Source of the DNA: JASGKO01 sp049840595
GTDB taxonomy: Bacteria > Verrucomicrobiota > Verrucomicrobiia > Chthoniobacterales > Chthoniobacteraceae
Direction: 5' to 3'
Length of the DNA stretch: 64,000 bases
Assembly (NCBI GenBank): GCA_049840595.1
Contig: JASGKO010000014.1
Location: 18,220 to 82,219, forward strand
How positions within the stretch are numbered: position 1 is the stretch's first letter; every line of letters begins with the position of its first letter. The notes beneath the pieces are model-generated. The model saw nothing but the letters and a program-made list of their open reading frames with translations. It made no database searches and was not told the origin of the DNA. The translations under genes were made by a program, and so were the position numbers. Below are positions 1-10,311 of the stretch, one piece after another.

Positions 1-2
1 CT

Positions 3-2936
3 GTCCCGACATGGCGACACGCGCTCTCGGACAAGATCCCGCGTCGGCAAACAGTTGCTCAAATACTCGAACGTCTGAAAACTTTTCAGCCCGCGCAGTT
101 CGGGTGCTCTCTTCAATTGATTCGCGCAGCGGGAGGTGAGGGCAAAACTACGTTGTTGCTCCAGTCGGCATGCGATGCAGTAAGAACAGGCGAATGGACG
201 GTGTTGTGGAGGACCTTGCCCTCAACTGGACTGCCTCCAAAGCATGTGGTCGGTCTGGACCCTAGTAAGCTCTGGTTAATTGTGGCCGACGACGCCGAGG
301 ATCTCGTTACTGACTTGACCGAATCTGCTCGACTCCTCCATGAGGCGGGCCGATCAAACGTACACTTCTTGATTGCTTCACGCGATGCAGATTGGTGGGC
401 TAAGTTCGGAGACAAACCACCGTGGGAGCAGTGGTTGACCGCCTGGGTTCGCCGGAAGGATGCAATAATGCTTCGGGGCATGACACGGGACGATGCAAAG
501 AAAGTTACACGTGCGTGGGCGGTGTACGGTGCACAGGGTCTACGGCAGCTCGATAAATTGTCCGAAGACGAACAAGTCGAGAGTCTATTAAGTGAGGTGA
601 GGAACGCTTTGTATGAAGAACAATCTGCTCTGGGTAGACACCAAACTTTCGAAGGCTCGTTTTTTGGAGCGCTACTTTCAGTACGCTTTGGTCAAGATGG
701 CCTTCAGTCTCATGTCCGTTCCTTTTTGAATCGGTTACGAGAAGAGAAAATCAGAGGAAGCGAATGCACCCTCTTCGATGCGCTCGTTTACGTCGCTGCA
801 TGTCATGCTATCTCAATGCCTGGTCTTAACGAAACCGTCCTCGCTGATCTTTTATGCGTTCCCCGTGATTGGGTGCAAAGTCTCGTCATTCAACCTCTCG
901 GGGCTGAAGCTGCAGCGGTTCGAAGCGCGGGAAATGTGCTGACTCGGCATGAGAAAGTTGCCATCGCGATCATTCTAGAGGCTGACCAAACGCTAGACCT
1001 TGGTGACGTTTGGAGTTCAATCGTCAGACAGACTGTAAAAACGGGTTTAGAAGTTCGCATTGGACCGACATACGCTACCATCCTTCATGCAGGTCCTCGT
1101 TTGTTCGATGCGCTTCCGGCGCATTTTTCCGCCGAGCGCCGGGCAGAAATTTCGATTAGCGCCGCGAAGGCAGCCATCAAATACAATTCTCAATGGCTCG
1201 GATGTGTAGTAAGCCTTGGAAAGACATATAGAAAATGTCACCAAGTAACAAATGCGGTTAAACTATTTCGCGAAATGTTAAAAGTCGCTGAAGAGAAGGT
1301 CGATTTTTCAGACCATATCCGCGGATACTGGCACGAATGGGGCGTCTGCGAGGGCCTTCTTGGGGACGATCCACAACACCGCGCCGCCGACTCCTGGCTT
1401 CAAGGACTTTCTATTTCCGATCACTTGAACCCCGCTCCGCTTACTGAGGAAAATATTAAGCAGAGTTGCGCGAGCCTTGGGATCGCTCTTGGAATACTAG
1501 CGCGTGAAGACCCACATTGTCCCTATCATCTCGGTAGGCGAGCTACAGTGTTTATCGGGCGGCTCACGAGTTTAGATCCAAAATCCGCAGGTTATTTCGA
1601 TAAGTTTCAGCGCGAGGAAGATAGGATAGACACTCCAACACCTCACAATCCAATAGAGGCTGTTTCGTGGATTCAAGCGGCAATCGTTGAAGCCGGGCGT
1701 GAGCTTGAAGACCAGTTGTTGAGGGAAATTTCCGATCCCAGACTAATTTCATTTCAGCGCTTGCAGGCCTTTCTGGACGCATCAAGCTCAGGCTTATATC
1801 TTACTGCCGCATCGTCCTTAATACTGACGCCAAACGATAAGCTGGGGACCAATGACAGTCTAGGTATTATAAACATTGAACGCGAGCATGCACCCGCGCG
1901 TATGTTGCCGCAACCGGAGGGACGAGGCGACGATTTACGGACAAGCGTTTCCAAGACAATCAGCAGCCTAATTGAGAAAAGTATCTTGAAGCAGCGACCA
2001 CTCTTATTGCCTGTAGTTGGGAAAGTATTGGCAACCCAATTCGGACAGCATTGTTCGATTTACGAAGCGCTTGGGTTCCGCGACTTAACAAATTTGGTCC
2101 TCAGCTTTGATGAATTCGTTGTGACCGGCGCGCACCCGAAATGGCTGGTGAGCTTTCGCGAAGATTGGCAAACTACAACTCAAAATAACTTGAGATACGG
2201 AGTGTGGACGGCAATTCGTGAAATGGCGGAGAGAGCAGCTTTCAATTCTCGTCCATTATATTTGAACCGCCTTGGTCTTGAACTTGGGAGTAGATTTCCC
2301 GATGTGAAACCTATCCACTTAGCCTTGGGTTATCCTTCTTTGTGGGAGCTCGTTGAAAGTTTTCGAGATTTCGAAATTGGAGGCGAACATCCTCGATGGG
2401 TTGTAGAACCTAGATCTCAACAAAAAGCACTCACCTCAACCGACCTGCGGTCTGAGGTTGCCGCCACAGTGAGTTACCTGATCGAACGACATAACTTAAG
2501 TCAGCAGCCGCTGCTACTCTTAGTCATCGGAAACGAACTCGCTCGAAGATTTCCTGAAGCAAAACCCGTTCATAAAAGTCTCGGGTTCGCAACTTTGACG
2601 GACTTGATTTTAAGTTTTGATAACTTCACGGTATCGGGAGAGCATCCCAGTTGGATTGTGAAGTTGCGCGAAGAAGAGGGAAGTATCGGTGCAGAGGACC
2701 TACGGCTTGCAGCCGAAAGCGCGATTGCCAATTTGATCGAGCGGAGTATGGTCGAAGAGCGACCATTATACCTTCCATTCGTAGGGTATACTCTCGCAGA
2801 AATGCTTCCGAGAGCGAAGCCCATTCACATCAAGTTAGGATTCCAGACGCTAACGGAATTGGTTGAGAGCTTTAAGGATTTTACGGTGTGCGGGGAACAC
2901 CCCCGTTGGTTTGTTACGTTTAGAAAACCTGTCTAG
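3..2936 (+). CDS. STAND-like P-loop NTPase with four C-terminal 85-residue repeats (5' partial)
   Basis: The frame is already open at base 3 and ends at the TAG at 2934, so the N-terminus lies outside the window; the first possible start inside it is a TTG at 117. Seen in order: a P-loop (GGEGKTT, bases 132-152), a Walker-B-like stretch (LWLIVADDAED, about 270-302), a FLIASRDADWW segment resembling an NTPase sensor strand, a long helical region that reads like TPR-type repeats (about 1130-1800), and four repeats with an exact 85-residue period from 1929. This order fits STAND ATPases, many of which are antiviral sensors with the effector at the N-terminus and the sensor at the C-terminus. The repeats resemble OST-HTH/LOTUS domains by pattern, which is inference. 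Base composition is visibly AT-richer than most neighbours, suggesting transfer. The effector, if any, is not visible. Confidence 0.75.
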   Translation, partial: VPTWRHALSDKIPRRQTVAQILERLKTFQPAQFGCSLQLIRAAGGEGKTTLLLQSACDAVRTGEWTVLWRTLPSTGLPPKHVVGLDPSKLWLIVADDAEDLVTDLTESARLLHEAGRSNVHFLIASRDADWWAKFGDKPPWEQWLTAWVRRKDAIMLRGMTRDDAKKVTRAWAVYGAQGLRQLDKLSEDEQVESLLSEVRNALYEEQSALGRHQTFEGSFFGALLSVRFGQDGLQSHVRSFLNRLREEKIRGSECTLFDALVYVAACHAISMPGLNETVLADLLCVPRDWVQSLVIQPLGAEAAAVRSAGNVLTRHEKVAIAIILEADQTLDLGDVWSSIVRQTVKTGLEVRIGPTYATILHAGPRLFDALPAHFSAERRAEISISAAKAAIKYNSQWLGCVVSLGKTYRKCHQVTNAVKLFREMLKVAEEKVDFSDHIRGYWHEWGVCEGLLGDDPQHRAADSWLQGLSISDHLNPAPLTEENIKQSCASLGIALGILAREDPHCPYHLGRRATVFIGRLTSLDPKSAGYFDKFQREEDRIDTPTPHNPIEAVSWIQAAIVEAGRELEDQLLREISDPRLISFQRLQAFLDASSSGLYLTAASSLILTPNDKLGTNDSLGIINIEREHAPARMLPQPEGRGDDLRTSVSKTISSLIEKSILKQRPLLLPVVGKVLATQFGQHCSIYEALGFRDLTNLVLSFDEFVVTGAHPKWLVSFREDWQTTTQNNLRYGVWTAIREMAERAAFNSRPLYLNRLGLELGSRFPDVKPIHLALGYPSLWELVESFRDFEIGGEHPRWVVEPRSQQKALTSTDLRSEVAATVSYLIERHNLSQQPLLLLVIGNELARRFPEAKPVHKSLGFATLTDLILSFDNFTVSGEHPSWIVKLREEEGSIGAEDLRLAAESAIANLIERSMVEERPLYLPFVGYTLAEMLPRAKPIHIKLGFQTLTELVESFKDFTVCGEHPRWFVTFRKPV
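1929..2933 (+). repeat. Four tandem 85-codon protein repeats
   Basis: Units begin at 1929, 2184, 2439 and 2694, exactly 255 bases apart; the last has 80 codons. Shared pattern: D-L-R near the start, an I/L-rich helix, RPLxLxxxG, then LGFxxLxxLxxSFxxF, and GxHPxWxV at the end. The units differ at many positions, so this is an old duplication under selection for length, not a recent DNA repeat. Confidence 0.9.
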
Positions 2937-2985
2937 TTCTGCTGCTGCCAATTCGACAGCCCTACGATGGTTTCGAAATGACTAG

Positions 2986-3110
2986 CATGCGCTGGAAATT
3001 GAGTTGGAGAAGGTGGTCCTCGGCTTTTTCCGACCAGACCTGTTTTTCGATTACATCCGCGATTTGGTGCTATATGAGCCGTGCTGATCAAGAAAATCGC
3101 AGGCGGTGTC
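2986..3110 (+). pseudogene. Remnant of type I restriction subunit R (HsdR-like)
   Basis: Translation from 2986 gives ELEKVVLGFFRPDLFFDYIR followed by DLVLYE, then a stop at 3085. The next frame continues with LIKKIAGG at 3084-3107. HsdR proteins carry a segment of the form LEVLIxGxFxPxxLLDxIRxFIVFE followed by KKIAGYHQF, which this matches in order and spacing. There is no start, no ATPase core and a frame break, so I read it as a decayed fragment. The call rests on one short motif. The rest of 2937-3183 shows no other gene. Confidence 0.5.
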
Positions 3111-3183
3111 TTTGACGACTACGGCGATCGATTCTTTCTCAAAAATCACCAATTTTTCGGAAAGCTAAAAAAGACAAGGCGGC

Positions 3184-4215
<1,032 letters not shown>

Positions 4216-4225
4216 TTCGCCGAGC

Positions 4226-5620
4226 TCATAGACGGTGCCGCCGAAGCTGGCCGAGGTGCTCGCGTAGCTTTTCCGCAGTGAGCGGGGAGGTGCGGGCCAC
4301 GTCGAGCGGCTGGCTGGAAACCACGGTCGCGCCGGGGAAATTGATCGCCTCCATCGTCATCGGCGCGCCGGCCTGGCCGCTGAGGCGGAGCTCCACGGGG
4401 ACGCGGTGGCGGGCCTCAAGCTGGCCGGCGAAGGATTTGCGCAGCCCGGCATTGAGCGCGGGGTCGTCGGTTTTCCAGATGCGGTCGCCGGGCTTGAGTT
4501 TGGAAAAATCAAGGTGGCCGTGCTGGAAGAAGAGGCGTCCGTCTTTCACCGAGTAGATGCGGCCGCCCTGCTCGTCGTTGGTATCGCCGCCGGTGTCGAA
4601 GACGATGCCGTCGCCGGGCTTGAGGGCGATCTGCGCCTGCACCTCCACGTGGTCGCGGCCGACTTTGGCGATGGGGCCGACGTAGGGGCCGCGCTTTTTG
4701 CCGAAGCGGGCGGAGACGAGCCGCTGGTGATTGACGCCGTGCATCCAGCCGCTGAAGAGGCCGCGGGAGAAGGTCATCTCGAGCTGGTAGCGGTCCAGCG
4801 GGTTAAGCGTGGAGGGTTGAGCATTGAGCGCGGCGTCGATGGCCTTGCGATAGACCTGGCAGACGGCGGCGACGTATTCGGGGGATTTGAGGCGGCCCTC
4901 GATCTTGAAGCTTTCCACGCCGAGGGCGATGAGCTCGGGGATTTCCTCGGTGGCGGCGAGGTCCTGCGGCGAGAGGAGGTAGCGCTTGTCGCCGAGGTCG
5001 CGTTTGGCGCCGTCCACGATGAGCTCGTAGGGCATGCGGCAGGCCTGGGCGCATTCGCCGCGATTCGCGCTGCGCTGGCCGAGCGATTCGCTGGTGAGGC
5101 ACTGGCCGGAATAGGCGACGCACAAGGCGCCGTGGACGAAGACTTCCAGCGGCAGCAACGGGGTGAATTTTTTCAACTCGCGGAGGGAGAGTTCGCGGGC
5201 GAGCACGACGCGTTTGATGCCGAGGGTCTGCGCAAAGGCGACGCCCTCGGGCGAGGTGATGGTCATCTGCGTGGAGGCGTGGATCGGCAGCTCGGGCACG
5301 ATGCGGCGGGCGAGCTGGGCCAGGCCGTAGTCCTGCACGATCAGCGCATCGACGCCGGTGCGGTTGAGCAGGCGCAGGTAGTCGATGGCGTCGCGCAATT
5401 CGTCGGTGAAGACGAGGGTGTTGAAGGTGACATACGCTTTGACGCCGTGCTGATGGCAGAAGCGGACGACCTCGGGGAGCTCGGCCTCGGTGAAATTATC
5501 CGCGCGCAACCGGGCGTTGAACCGGGGCAGGCCAAAGAAGACGGCGTCCGCGCCGTTGGCAACGGCGGCGCGCAGGCAGTCCCAGTTTCCCACCGGGGCC
5601 AGTAATTCGGGTTGCGTCAT
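4226..5620 (-). CDS. U32 family peptidase-like protein (RlhA/YhbU type), N-terminal part
   Basis: Starts MTQPELLAPVGNWDCLRAAV, the standard U32 opening. It has the family motif region ARELSLRELK followed by EVFVHGALCVAYSGQCLTS and the cysteines of NRGECAQACRMPYEL (about residues 190-206). U32 proteins include RlhA, which hydroxylates a cytidine of 23S rRNA, and tRNA hydroxylation factors; the peptidase label is historical. A DUF3656-like beta domain follows (about 290-440). The last residues before the stop at 4226 are out of frame with the family; the true continuation is the fragment at 3184-4215. Which RNA is the substrate cannot be read from the sequence. Confidence 0.88.
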   Translation of the reverse strand: MTQPELLAPVGNWDCLRAAVANGADAVFFGLPRFNARLRADNFTEAELPEVVRFCHQHGVKAYVTFNTLVFTDELRDAIDYLRLLNRTGVDALIVQDYGLAQLARRIVPELPIHASTQMTITSPEGVAFAQTLGIKRVVLARELSLRELKKFTPLLPLEVFVHGALCVAYSGQCLTSESLGQRSANRGECAQACRMPYELIVDGAKRDLGDKRYLLSPQDLAATEEIPELIALGVESFKIEGRLKSPEYVAAVCQVYRKAIDAALNAQPSTLNPLDRYQLEMTFSRGLFSGWMHGVNHQRLVSARFGKKRGPYVGPIAKVGRDHVEVQAQIALKPGDGIVFDTGGDTNDEQGGRIYSVKDGRLFFQHGHLDFSKLKPGDRIWKTDDPALNAGLRKSFAGQLEARHRVPVELRLSGQAGAPMTMEAINFPGATVVSSQPLDVARTSPLTAEKLREHLGQLRRHRL

Positions 5621-5737
5621 CTGGCGAACGTAGCACTCTTTTTCCCGACCTCAAAACTGGAGCGGGGGCTTGGGCGGTTGCTACCGCCAAGGCACCCTCG
5701 CATGGGTCGATTCTCCAGCACGAGCGGTTCTTTGGAT

Positions 5738-5804
5738 GAAAAGACGAGACAGAGTCTCGCGCGCAATGGCGTTACCAGTCTCCGACTGGTAACGAGGGGG
5801 GCAT
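5738..5804. repeat. Intergenic palindromic repeat, family D (copy 1)
   Basis: Contains the dyads GAGACAGAGTCTC and GTTACCAGTCTCCGACTGGTAAC. A related element lies at 15962-16026 with the same order of palindromes. It sits in the 190-base gap between the U32 gene and the small membrane protein gene. Confidence 0.6.
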
Positions 5805-5811
5805 TTTTGAA

Positions 5812-5997
5812 TTAACGAAAGAAGAAGGTGGCCACCACTCCGACGAAAACAGCGAAGCCAATGAGGCCCAGGATCAGGCGTCCAAATCCCTGGGCCTTAC
5901 GGTCCAGTTCGGAGGCTCCTTTGCGGGTCGTTCCCGCCGAAGGGAAATTTGAGAACTCCAGAATCGTTTGCAGAATCGCCTCAAGAATGCCCCACAT
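5812..5997 (-). CDS. Small membrane protein, hypothetical
   Basis: Encodes 61 residues: an N-terminal amphipathic stretch, a short charged middle (TTRKGASELDRKAQ) and one clear C-terminal membrane helix (GRLILGLIGFAVFVGVVATFF) ending FFR. I do not recognise a family. The ATG at 5997 has no strong ribosome binding site. Codon use and the clean tail-anchored layout make it more likely than the ORF on the opposite strand, but a chance ORF cannot be excluded. Confidence 0.45.
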   Translation of the reverse strand: MWGILEAILQTILEFSNFPSAGTTRKGASELDRKAQGFGRLILGLIGFAVFVGVVATFFFR

Positions 5998-6149
5998 GGC
6001 TTTATTTTTAGCACAAAGCGGCTTTAAAAGCCAGGCGGCTCCTTTTCAAAATACTCCCCTTCTCTGCGTTCGCGGTGAGCTCGACATAGTTGACTTTTCG
6101 GCAGGCAAGCCCTTCCATCCTCGCTGGCTTGAGTTTTCGTCCAGATTGT

Positions 6150-7607
6150 ATGGCTGTTTATAAATTTTCTTCTCTGCGTAGTTATTGCCCGCCCCTGGGT
6201 CGTTCCAGTTCCCTGGAAAAATTGGAGCTCCGCATCGCTCCGGCCACGCTCACGGTAACCAATCTCGATGCCTCCGGTGCGGGCAGTCTGCTCGATACGA
6301 TCGCCCACTCCCATGGGGGCGATCGCATTGTCTTCTCCGGCAAGCTGGCCGGAACGATCGAGCTCGATTCCACGATCGACATCGGCCATCGGCTCAGCAT
6401 CATCGGGAATGGCCAGATCACTCTCGATGGCGGTGGGAACACGGAACTCATCGAGATCGATGCCGGAGCGGTGGTCATCAAGCGGCTGACCTTGGCCAAT
6501 GGCTATGATACTGTTGCTGGTGGCGCCATTTCTTCCGCTGGTAATCTCACCCTTTCGCATTGTACCTTTACCGATAACACCGCTGGCGAAGGCGGGGCGA
6601 TTAGTGCCGGTGGCGCTCACTTGAGCATCCACGATTGCGTCTTCGAAAATAACTCCGCAACCGCCGAGATCAGTGCTGGAGAGGGTGGGGCCGTTGATAT
6701 CGCGGCCAGCACCCATGCGCAGATTTCCGACTCGCAGTTCGTCGCGAATACGGCAAACAACCGGGGGGGAGCGATTTACGTTTCCGCTGGCAGTTCCTCG
6801 CTGGTGCTAAAAGGCGATCATTTTTTGGAGAACCAGGTGACCAGCAACTACTCGAGCGCAGGGGGTGCCATTTACGATGAAGGCGGGAAAAGCCTGTTGA
6901 TCAAGGGATCTGTGTTCAGCGGCAATCAATCGACGATGACCGCGGGGGCTTTGCAGGTTGGAGAGCTTCGCTCGTTGCAAATCAAGAGCAGTACCTTTAC
7001 CGGAAATCAGGAAGCCTACGATGGGGCGGTCGATATCGACACGTCCAGCAAGACCAGGGAACTCCTGCTCACCCAGACAAAAATCAATGGGAACAGCGGG
7101 GCGGGCGGATTGGTGATGACGGTTGATTCCAATGTCACCGCCATCGTGGCCCACTGCCAGGTGGAGGGGAACACCGCCGCCAGCGCAGCAGGAATGGACC
7201 TTGCCACCTTCGGCACACGCTCAAAAATCGAAGTCATCTCCAGCATCATTGCCGGCAACCTTTCCACGACGGGCGAGGCCGGCGGGGCGGAGACGAGTGA
7301 TCAAACGACCAAAGGCGGCATCTTTTTCAACCATTGCGACATCTCCGACAACTCGGCGGGTAGCAACGGCGGCGGCGTCTATCTCAATGCCGGTCGCCTC
7401 AAGCTGAGCAACGATACGCTTCATGACAATTATGCCCCGGAGAGCGGGGGTGGCGTTTATCTGCGCACGGGCGTGCTCGATTTGGCGGATTCGGTGATTA
7501 CCGACAATCTGGCCGACAGCGGTGGCGGGATCTATAACGACGGCGGAAAAGTCAAAAACCTCGACTCCATCATCCGGCAAAACCGTGACGGCAATATTTC
7601 TCCATAG
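6150..7607 (+). CDS. Secreted beta-helix protein with Pmp-like repeats
   Basis: Chosen start is ATG 6150 (MAVYKFSSL); a TTG further upstream at 6090 would add 20 residues. After a short leader comes LEKLELRIAPATLTV, the LExRIAPA motif often seen just behind the N-terminus of large secreted verrucomicrobial proteins. The rest is a right-handed parallel beta-helix with many GGAI/GGGV and FxxN turns (for example CTFTDNTAGEGGAIS, QFVANTANNRGGAIY, GGGVYL), as in chlamydial polymorphic outer membrane proteins and pectate-lyase-like folds. No autotransporter barrel is present, so the anchoring route is unknown. It is probably a surface or extracellular adhesin or carbohydrate-binding protein. No catalytic residues can be assigned. 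Confidence 0.75.
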   Translation: MAVYKFSSLRSYCPPLGRSSSLEKLELRIAPATLTVTNLDASGAGSLLDTIAHSHGGDRIVFSGKLAGTIELDSTIDIGHRLSIIGNGQITLDGGGNTELIEIDAGAVVIKRLTLANGYDTVAGGAISSAGNLTLSHCTFTDNTAGEGGAISAGGAHLSIHDCVFENNSATAEISAGEGGAVDIAASTHAQISDSQFVANTANNRGGAIYVSAGSSSLVLKGDHFLENQVTSNYSSAGGAIYDEGGKSLLIKGSVFSGNQSTMTAGALQVGELRSLQIKSSTFTGNQEAYDGAVDIDTSSKTRELLLTQTKINGNSGAGGLVMTVDSNVTAIVAHCQVEGNTAASAAGMDLATFGTRSKIEVISSIIAGNLSTTGEAGGAETSDQTTKGGIFFNHCDISDNSAGSNGGGVYLNAGRLKLSNDTLHDNYAPESGGGVYLRTGVLDLADSVITDNLADSGGGIYNDGGKVKNLDSIIRQNRDGNISP

Positions 7608-7750
7608 CCCCGGAGGGTGCGACCGCTCTGGAGTGAGCCTTAACTTTTTTCTCCTCTGCGTCCTCTGTGATCTCGGTGGCTTTTCCCATTCTTGTCGTTT
7701 GACTCAGCCCGGGGTTTTGGCGCACATTTTGGCCCCTTTTTATTCCCGGT

Positions 7751-8539
7751 ATGCTCGAAAAACACGTTCTCAAGATTTCCCAGGAGCTGAAGCTCCAGCC
7801 CAAGCAGGTTGCCGCCACGGCCGTTCTTTTTGAAGAAGGCGCGACGGTGCCGTTCATCGCCCGCTATCGCAAGGAGCGCACGGGCGAGATGGATGAAGTG
7901 CAGATCACCGCGGTGCGCGACCGCCTCGAACAACTCGAGGAGCTGGACAAACGCCGCGAGTCGATCGTGAAGTCGCTGGAGGAGCGCAAGCTGCTCACGG
8001 AAACGCTCGCGGCCAAAATCGACGCGGCGGAGACGATGACCGCGCTGGAGGACATCTATCTGCCCTTCCGTCCGAAAAAGAAAACGAAGGCGACGGTGGC
8101 CCGCGATCTCGGGCTGGAGCCCCTCGCCGATCTGCTCTGGGCGCAGGACCCGGCGACCGATCCGCAGGCGGCGGCGGTGCCGTTTGTCGGCCCGGAGATC
8201 GAGATCGATGCGAAGAAATACAGCGTGCCGGATGTGGCGGCGGCGCTGGCCGGGGCGCGCGACATTCTCGCGGAGCGGATCAACGACGATGCCACGATTC
8301 GCGCCCGGCTGCGCGCGCTCTATCTCGAAAAGGGCGTGATCAAATCCAAGGTGCTCACGGGCAAGGAGGAGGAGGGCGCGAAGTTCAAGGACTACTTCGA
8401 CTGGAGCGAGCCGGCGGCGAAAGCGCCTTCGCACCGCATCCTCGCGATGCGGCGGGGCGAGGCCGAGGGCTTCCTGCTCACGCGCCTGACGCCGGAGGAA
8501 ACGGAGGCGGTCGGCATCATCGAACACGCGGTGCTCAAG
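7751..8539 (+). CDS. tex: Transcription accessory protein Tex, N-terminal part (frameshifted)
   Basis: Starts MLEKHVLKISQELKLQPKQV at ATG 7751 and has the Tex N-terminal signature ATVPFIARYRKERTG, then LEDIYLPFRPKKKTKA. It matches Tex up to EHAVLKNGS near 8535; downstream of that the family sequence continues one frame over, in the next entry. Joined, the two parts give about 777 residues, the normal Tex length. Tex is a cytoplasmic RNA/DNA-binding protein tied to transcription and ribosome-associated RNA metabolism. The 140 bases upstream hold a stretch CTCTGCGTCCTCTGTGATCT of the type found in widespread intergenic repeats. Confidence 0.9.
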
Positions 8540-8540
8540 A

Positions 8541-10085
8541 ATGGCTCTGGCCGCGGCGCAGGAAGTGAAGACGGCGCTCCAGGATTGCTACAAACGGCTG
8601 CTCGGCTTTGCGATGGAGGGCGAGGCCCGCATTCATTTCAAGAAAATCGCCGACGAGGAAGCGATCCGCGTCTTTGCCGCGAATCTGCGCGAGCTGCTGC
8701 TCGCCGCGCCGCTCGGCCAGAAGGCGGTGCTGGCGATCGACCCCGGCTTCCGCACCGGCTGCAAGGTGGTGCTGCTCGACCGGCAGGGCAAGCTGCTGGC
8801 GAACGACGTGGTGTATCCCGAAAAATCCGAACGCGAACGCGAGGAGGCCGGGAGCCTGCTCAAGGCGGTGATCAAGAAATTCAACGTCGAGGCGATTGCG
8901 ATCGGCAACGGCACGGCGTCGCGCGAGACGGAGACGTTCGTGCGCAAGCTCGGGCTGCCGGCGAACATCACGGTCGTGATGGTGAACGAAAGCGGGGCCT
9001 CGATCTACAGCGCGAGCGAGGTGGCCCGCGAGGAATTTCCGGACAAGGACGTAACGGTGCGCGGCGCGGTGAGCATCGGACGCCGCCTGATGGACCCGCT
9101 GGCCGAGCTGGTGAAGATCGATCCCAAGAGCATCGGCGTGGGCCAGGACCAGCACGATGTGGATCAAAACGCGCTGAAGCGTCAACTCGACGACGTGGTG
9201 GTCTCTTGTGTAAACAATGTAGGCGTGGAGTTAAACACGGCGAGCAAGCATCTGCTGGCCTATGTCTCCGGGCTCAATGCGCGGGTCGCGGGGAACATTG
9301 TCGCGCATCGCGATGAGAACGGGCCGTTCAAGTCGCGCGCGGAATTGCGCGAAGTGAGCGGGCTGGGGCCGAAGGCATTCGAGCAGGCGGCGGGCTTCCT
9401 GCGCATTCGCGGCGGCGAGCATCCGCTCGATGGCAGCGCGGTGCATCCCGAGCGTTACGTGCTGGTGGACAAGATGGCTTCCGAGCTCGGCTGCGGGGTG
9501 GCCGATCTGCTCCGCGACGGGACGAAGCGCGCGAAGATCGATCTCAAGAAATACGTGACCGAAGAGGTGGGCCTCCCCACCCTCACCGACATTCTCGCCG
9601 AGCTGGCGAAGCCCGGGCGCGATCCGCGCCAGCAGTTCGAGGCGTTCAGCTTTGCCGAGGGCGTGGAGAAAATGGAAGACTTGCAGCCCGGGATGAAGCT
9701 CCCCGGCATCGTGACCAACGTGACGGCGTTTGGCGCGTTCGTGGACGTGGGGGTGCATCAGGACGGCCTGGTGCACATCAGCCAGCTCGCGGATACCTTC
9801 GTGAAAGACCCGGCGGAAATCGTGAAGCCGGGGCAGCGCGTGATGGTCACGGTTACTGAACTGGACCTGCCCCGCAAGCGGATCGCCCTCTCGATGAAGA
9901 CGAAGGCGGAAGTCGCGCCGCGTGGTGATCGCAAGCCGAATGAGGCAACCCCGCGCGACCGCCAGCGCTTCGATCAACAGCGCGGCAACCAAGGGAACCG
10001 TGGCAGCAGCGGGAACAGTGGCGGCGGCATGGGCAATCCCTTTGGCGGCAACGACTGGTTCACGATGGCGCAGAAGAAGAAGTAA
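8541..10085 (+). CDS. tex: Transcription accessory protein Tex, C-terminal part
   Basis: Carries the YqgF/RNase H-like domain (KAVLAIDPGFRTGCKVVLLD, about residues 65-84), the helix-hairpin-helix region (ELREVSGLGPKAFEQAAGFL), and a C-terminal S1 RNA-binding domain (GIVTNVTAFGAFVDVGVHQD to LPRKRIALSMK). The tail is rich in N, G, Q and R, probably disordered. The ATG at 8541 is internal to the real gene; the shift at about 8535-8545 in a GGCTCTGGCC context separates it from its N-terminus at 7751. Deleting one base there restores the usual KNGSxAAAQ linker. Confidence 0.93.
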   Translation: MALAAAQEVKTALQDCYKRLLGFAMEGEARIHFKKIADEEAIRVFAANLRELLLAAPLGQKAVLAIDPGFRTGCKVVLLDRQGKLLANDVVYPEKSEREREEAGSLLKAVIKKFNVEAIAIGNGTASRETETFVRKLGLPANITVVMVNESGASIYSASEVAREEFPDKDVTVRGAVSIGRRLMDPLAELVKIDPKSIGVGQDQHDVDQNALKRQLDDVVVSCVNNVGVELNTASKHLLAYVSGLNARVAGNIVAHRDENGPFKSRAELREVSGLGPKAFEQAAGFLRIRGGEHPLDGSAVHPERYVLVDKMASELGCGVADLLRDGTKRAKIDLKKYVTEEVGLPTLTDILAELAKPGRDPRQQFEAFSFAEGVEKMEDLQPGMKLPGIVTNVTAFGAFVDVGVHQDGLVHISQLADTFVKDPAEIVKPGQRVMVTVTELDLPRKRIALSMKTKAEVAPRGDRKPNEATPRDRQRFDQQRGNQGNRGSSGNSGGGMGNPFGGNDWFTMAQKKK

Positions 10086-10164
10086 GGCGGAGCCCCAGCG
10101 AAATACTCGAAACCGACGAAGGCAGGCGGTCGAAGCGAGAAGGAATATTTGGCTGCGCGTGGAG

Positions 10165-10220
10165 GGCGAGACATGTCTCGCGTGGAGAAAGCGGCGACGT
10201 GTCGCCGCACTCCAAGGGCG
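10165..10220. repeat. Intergenic double-palindrome repeat, family B (copy 1, reverse orientation)
   Basis: Two adjacent dyads: GCGAGACATGTCTCGC and CGGCGACGTGTCGCCG, joined by GTGGAGAAAG. The same element occurs at 32514, 48771, 57805 and 62015 in the other orientation. Confidence 0.85.
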
Positions 10221-10311
10221 GGGAGACTCCGGCGGTGTCTCTTTGCTTGCGATCGTCGCGAGGGCGGGTTGTGATTCGGCGCACCTTTCAAACCCTGCTA
10301 AACAAACACTC

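Noticed and set aside
8520..8550. Programmed frameshift in tex
   Set aside because: No slippery heptamer or stimulatory structure stands out, and similar breaks in unrelated genes make sequence error the simpler reading.
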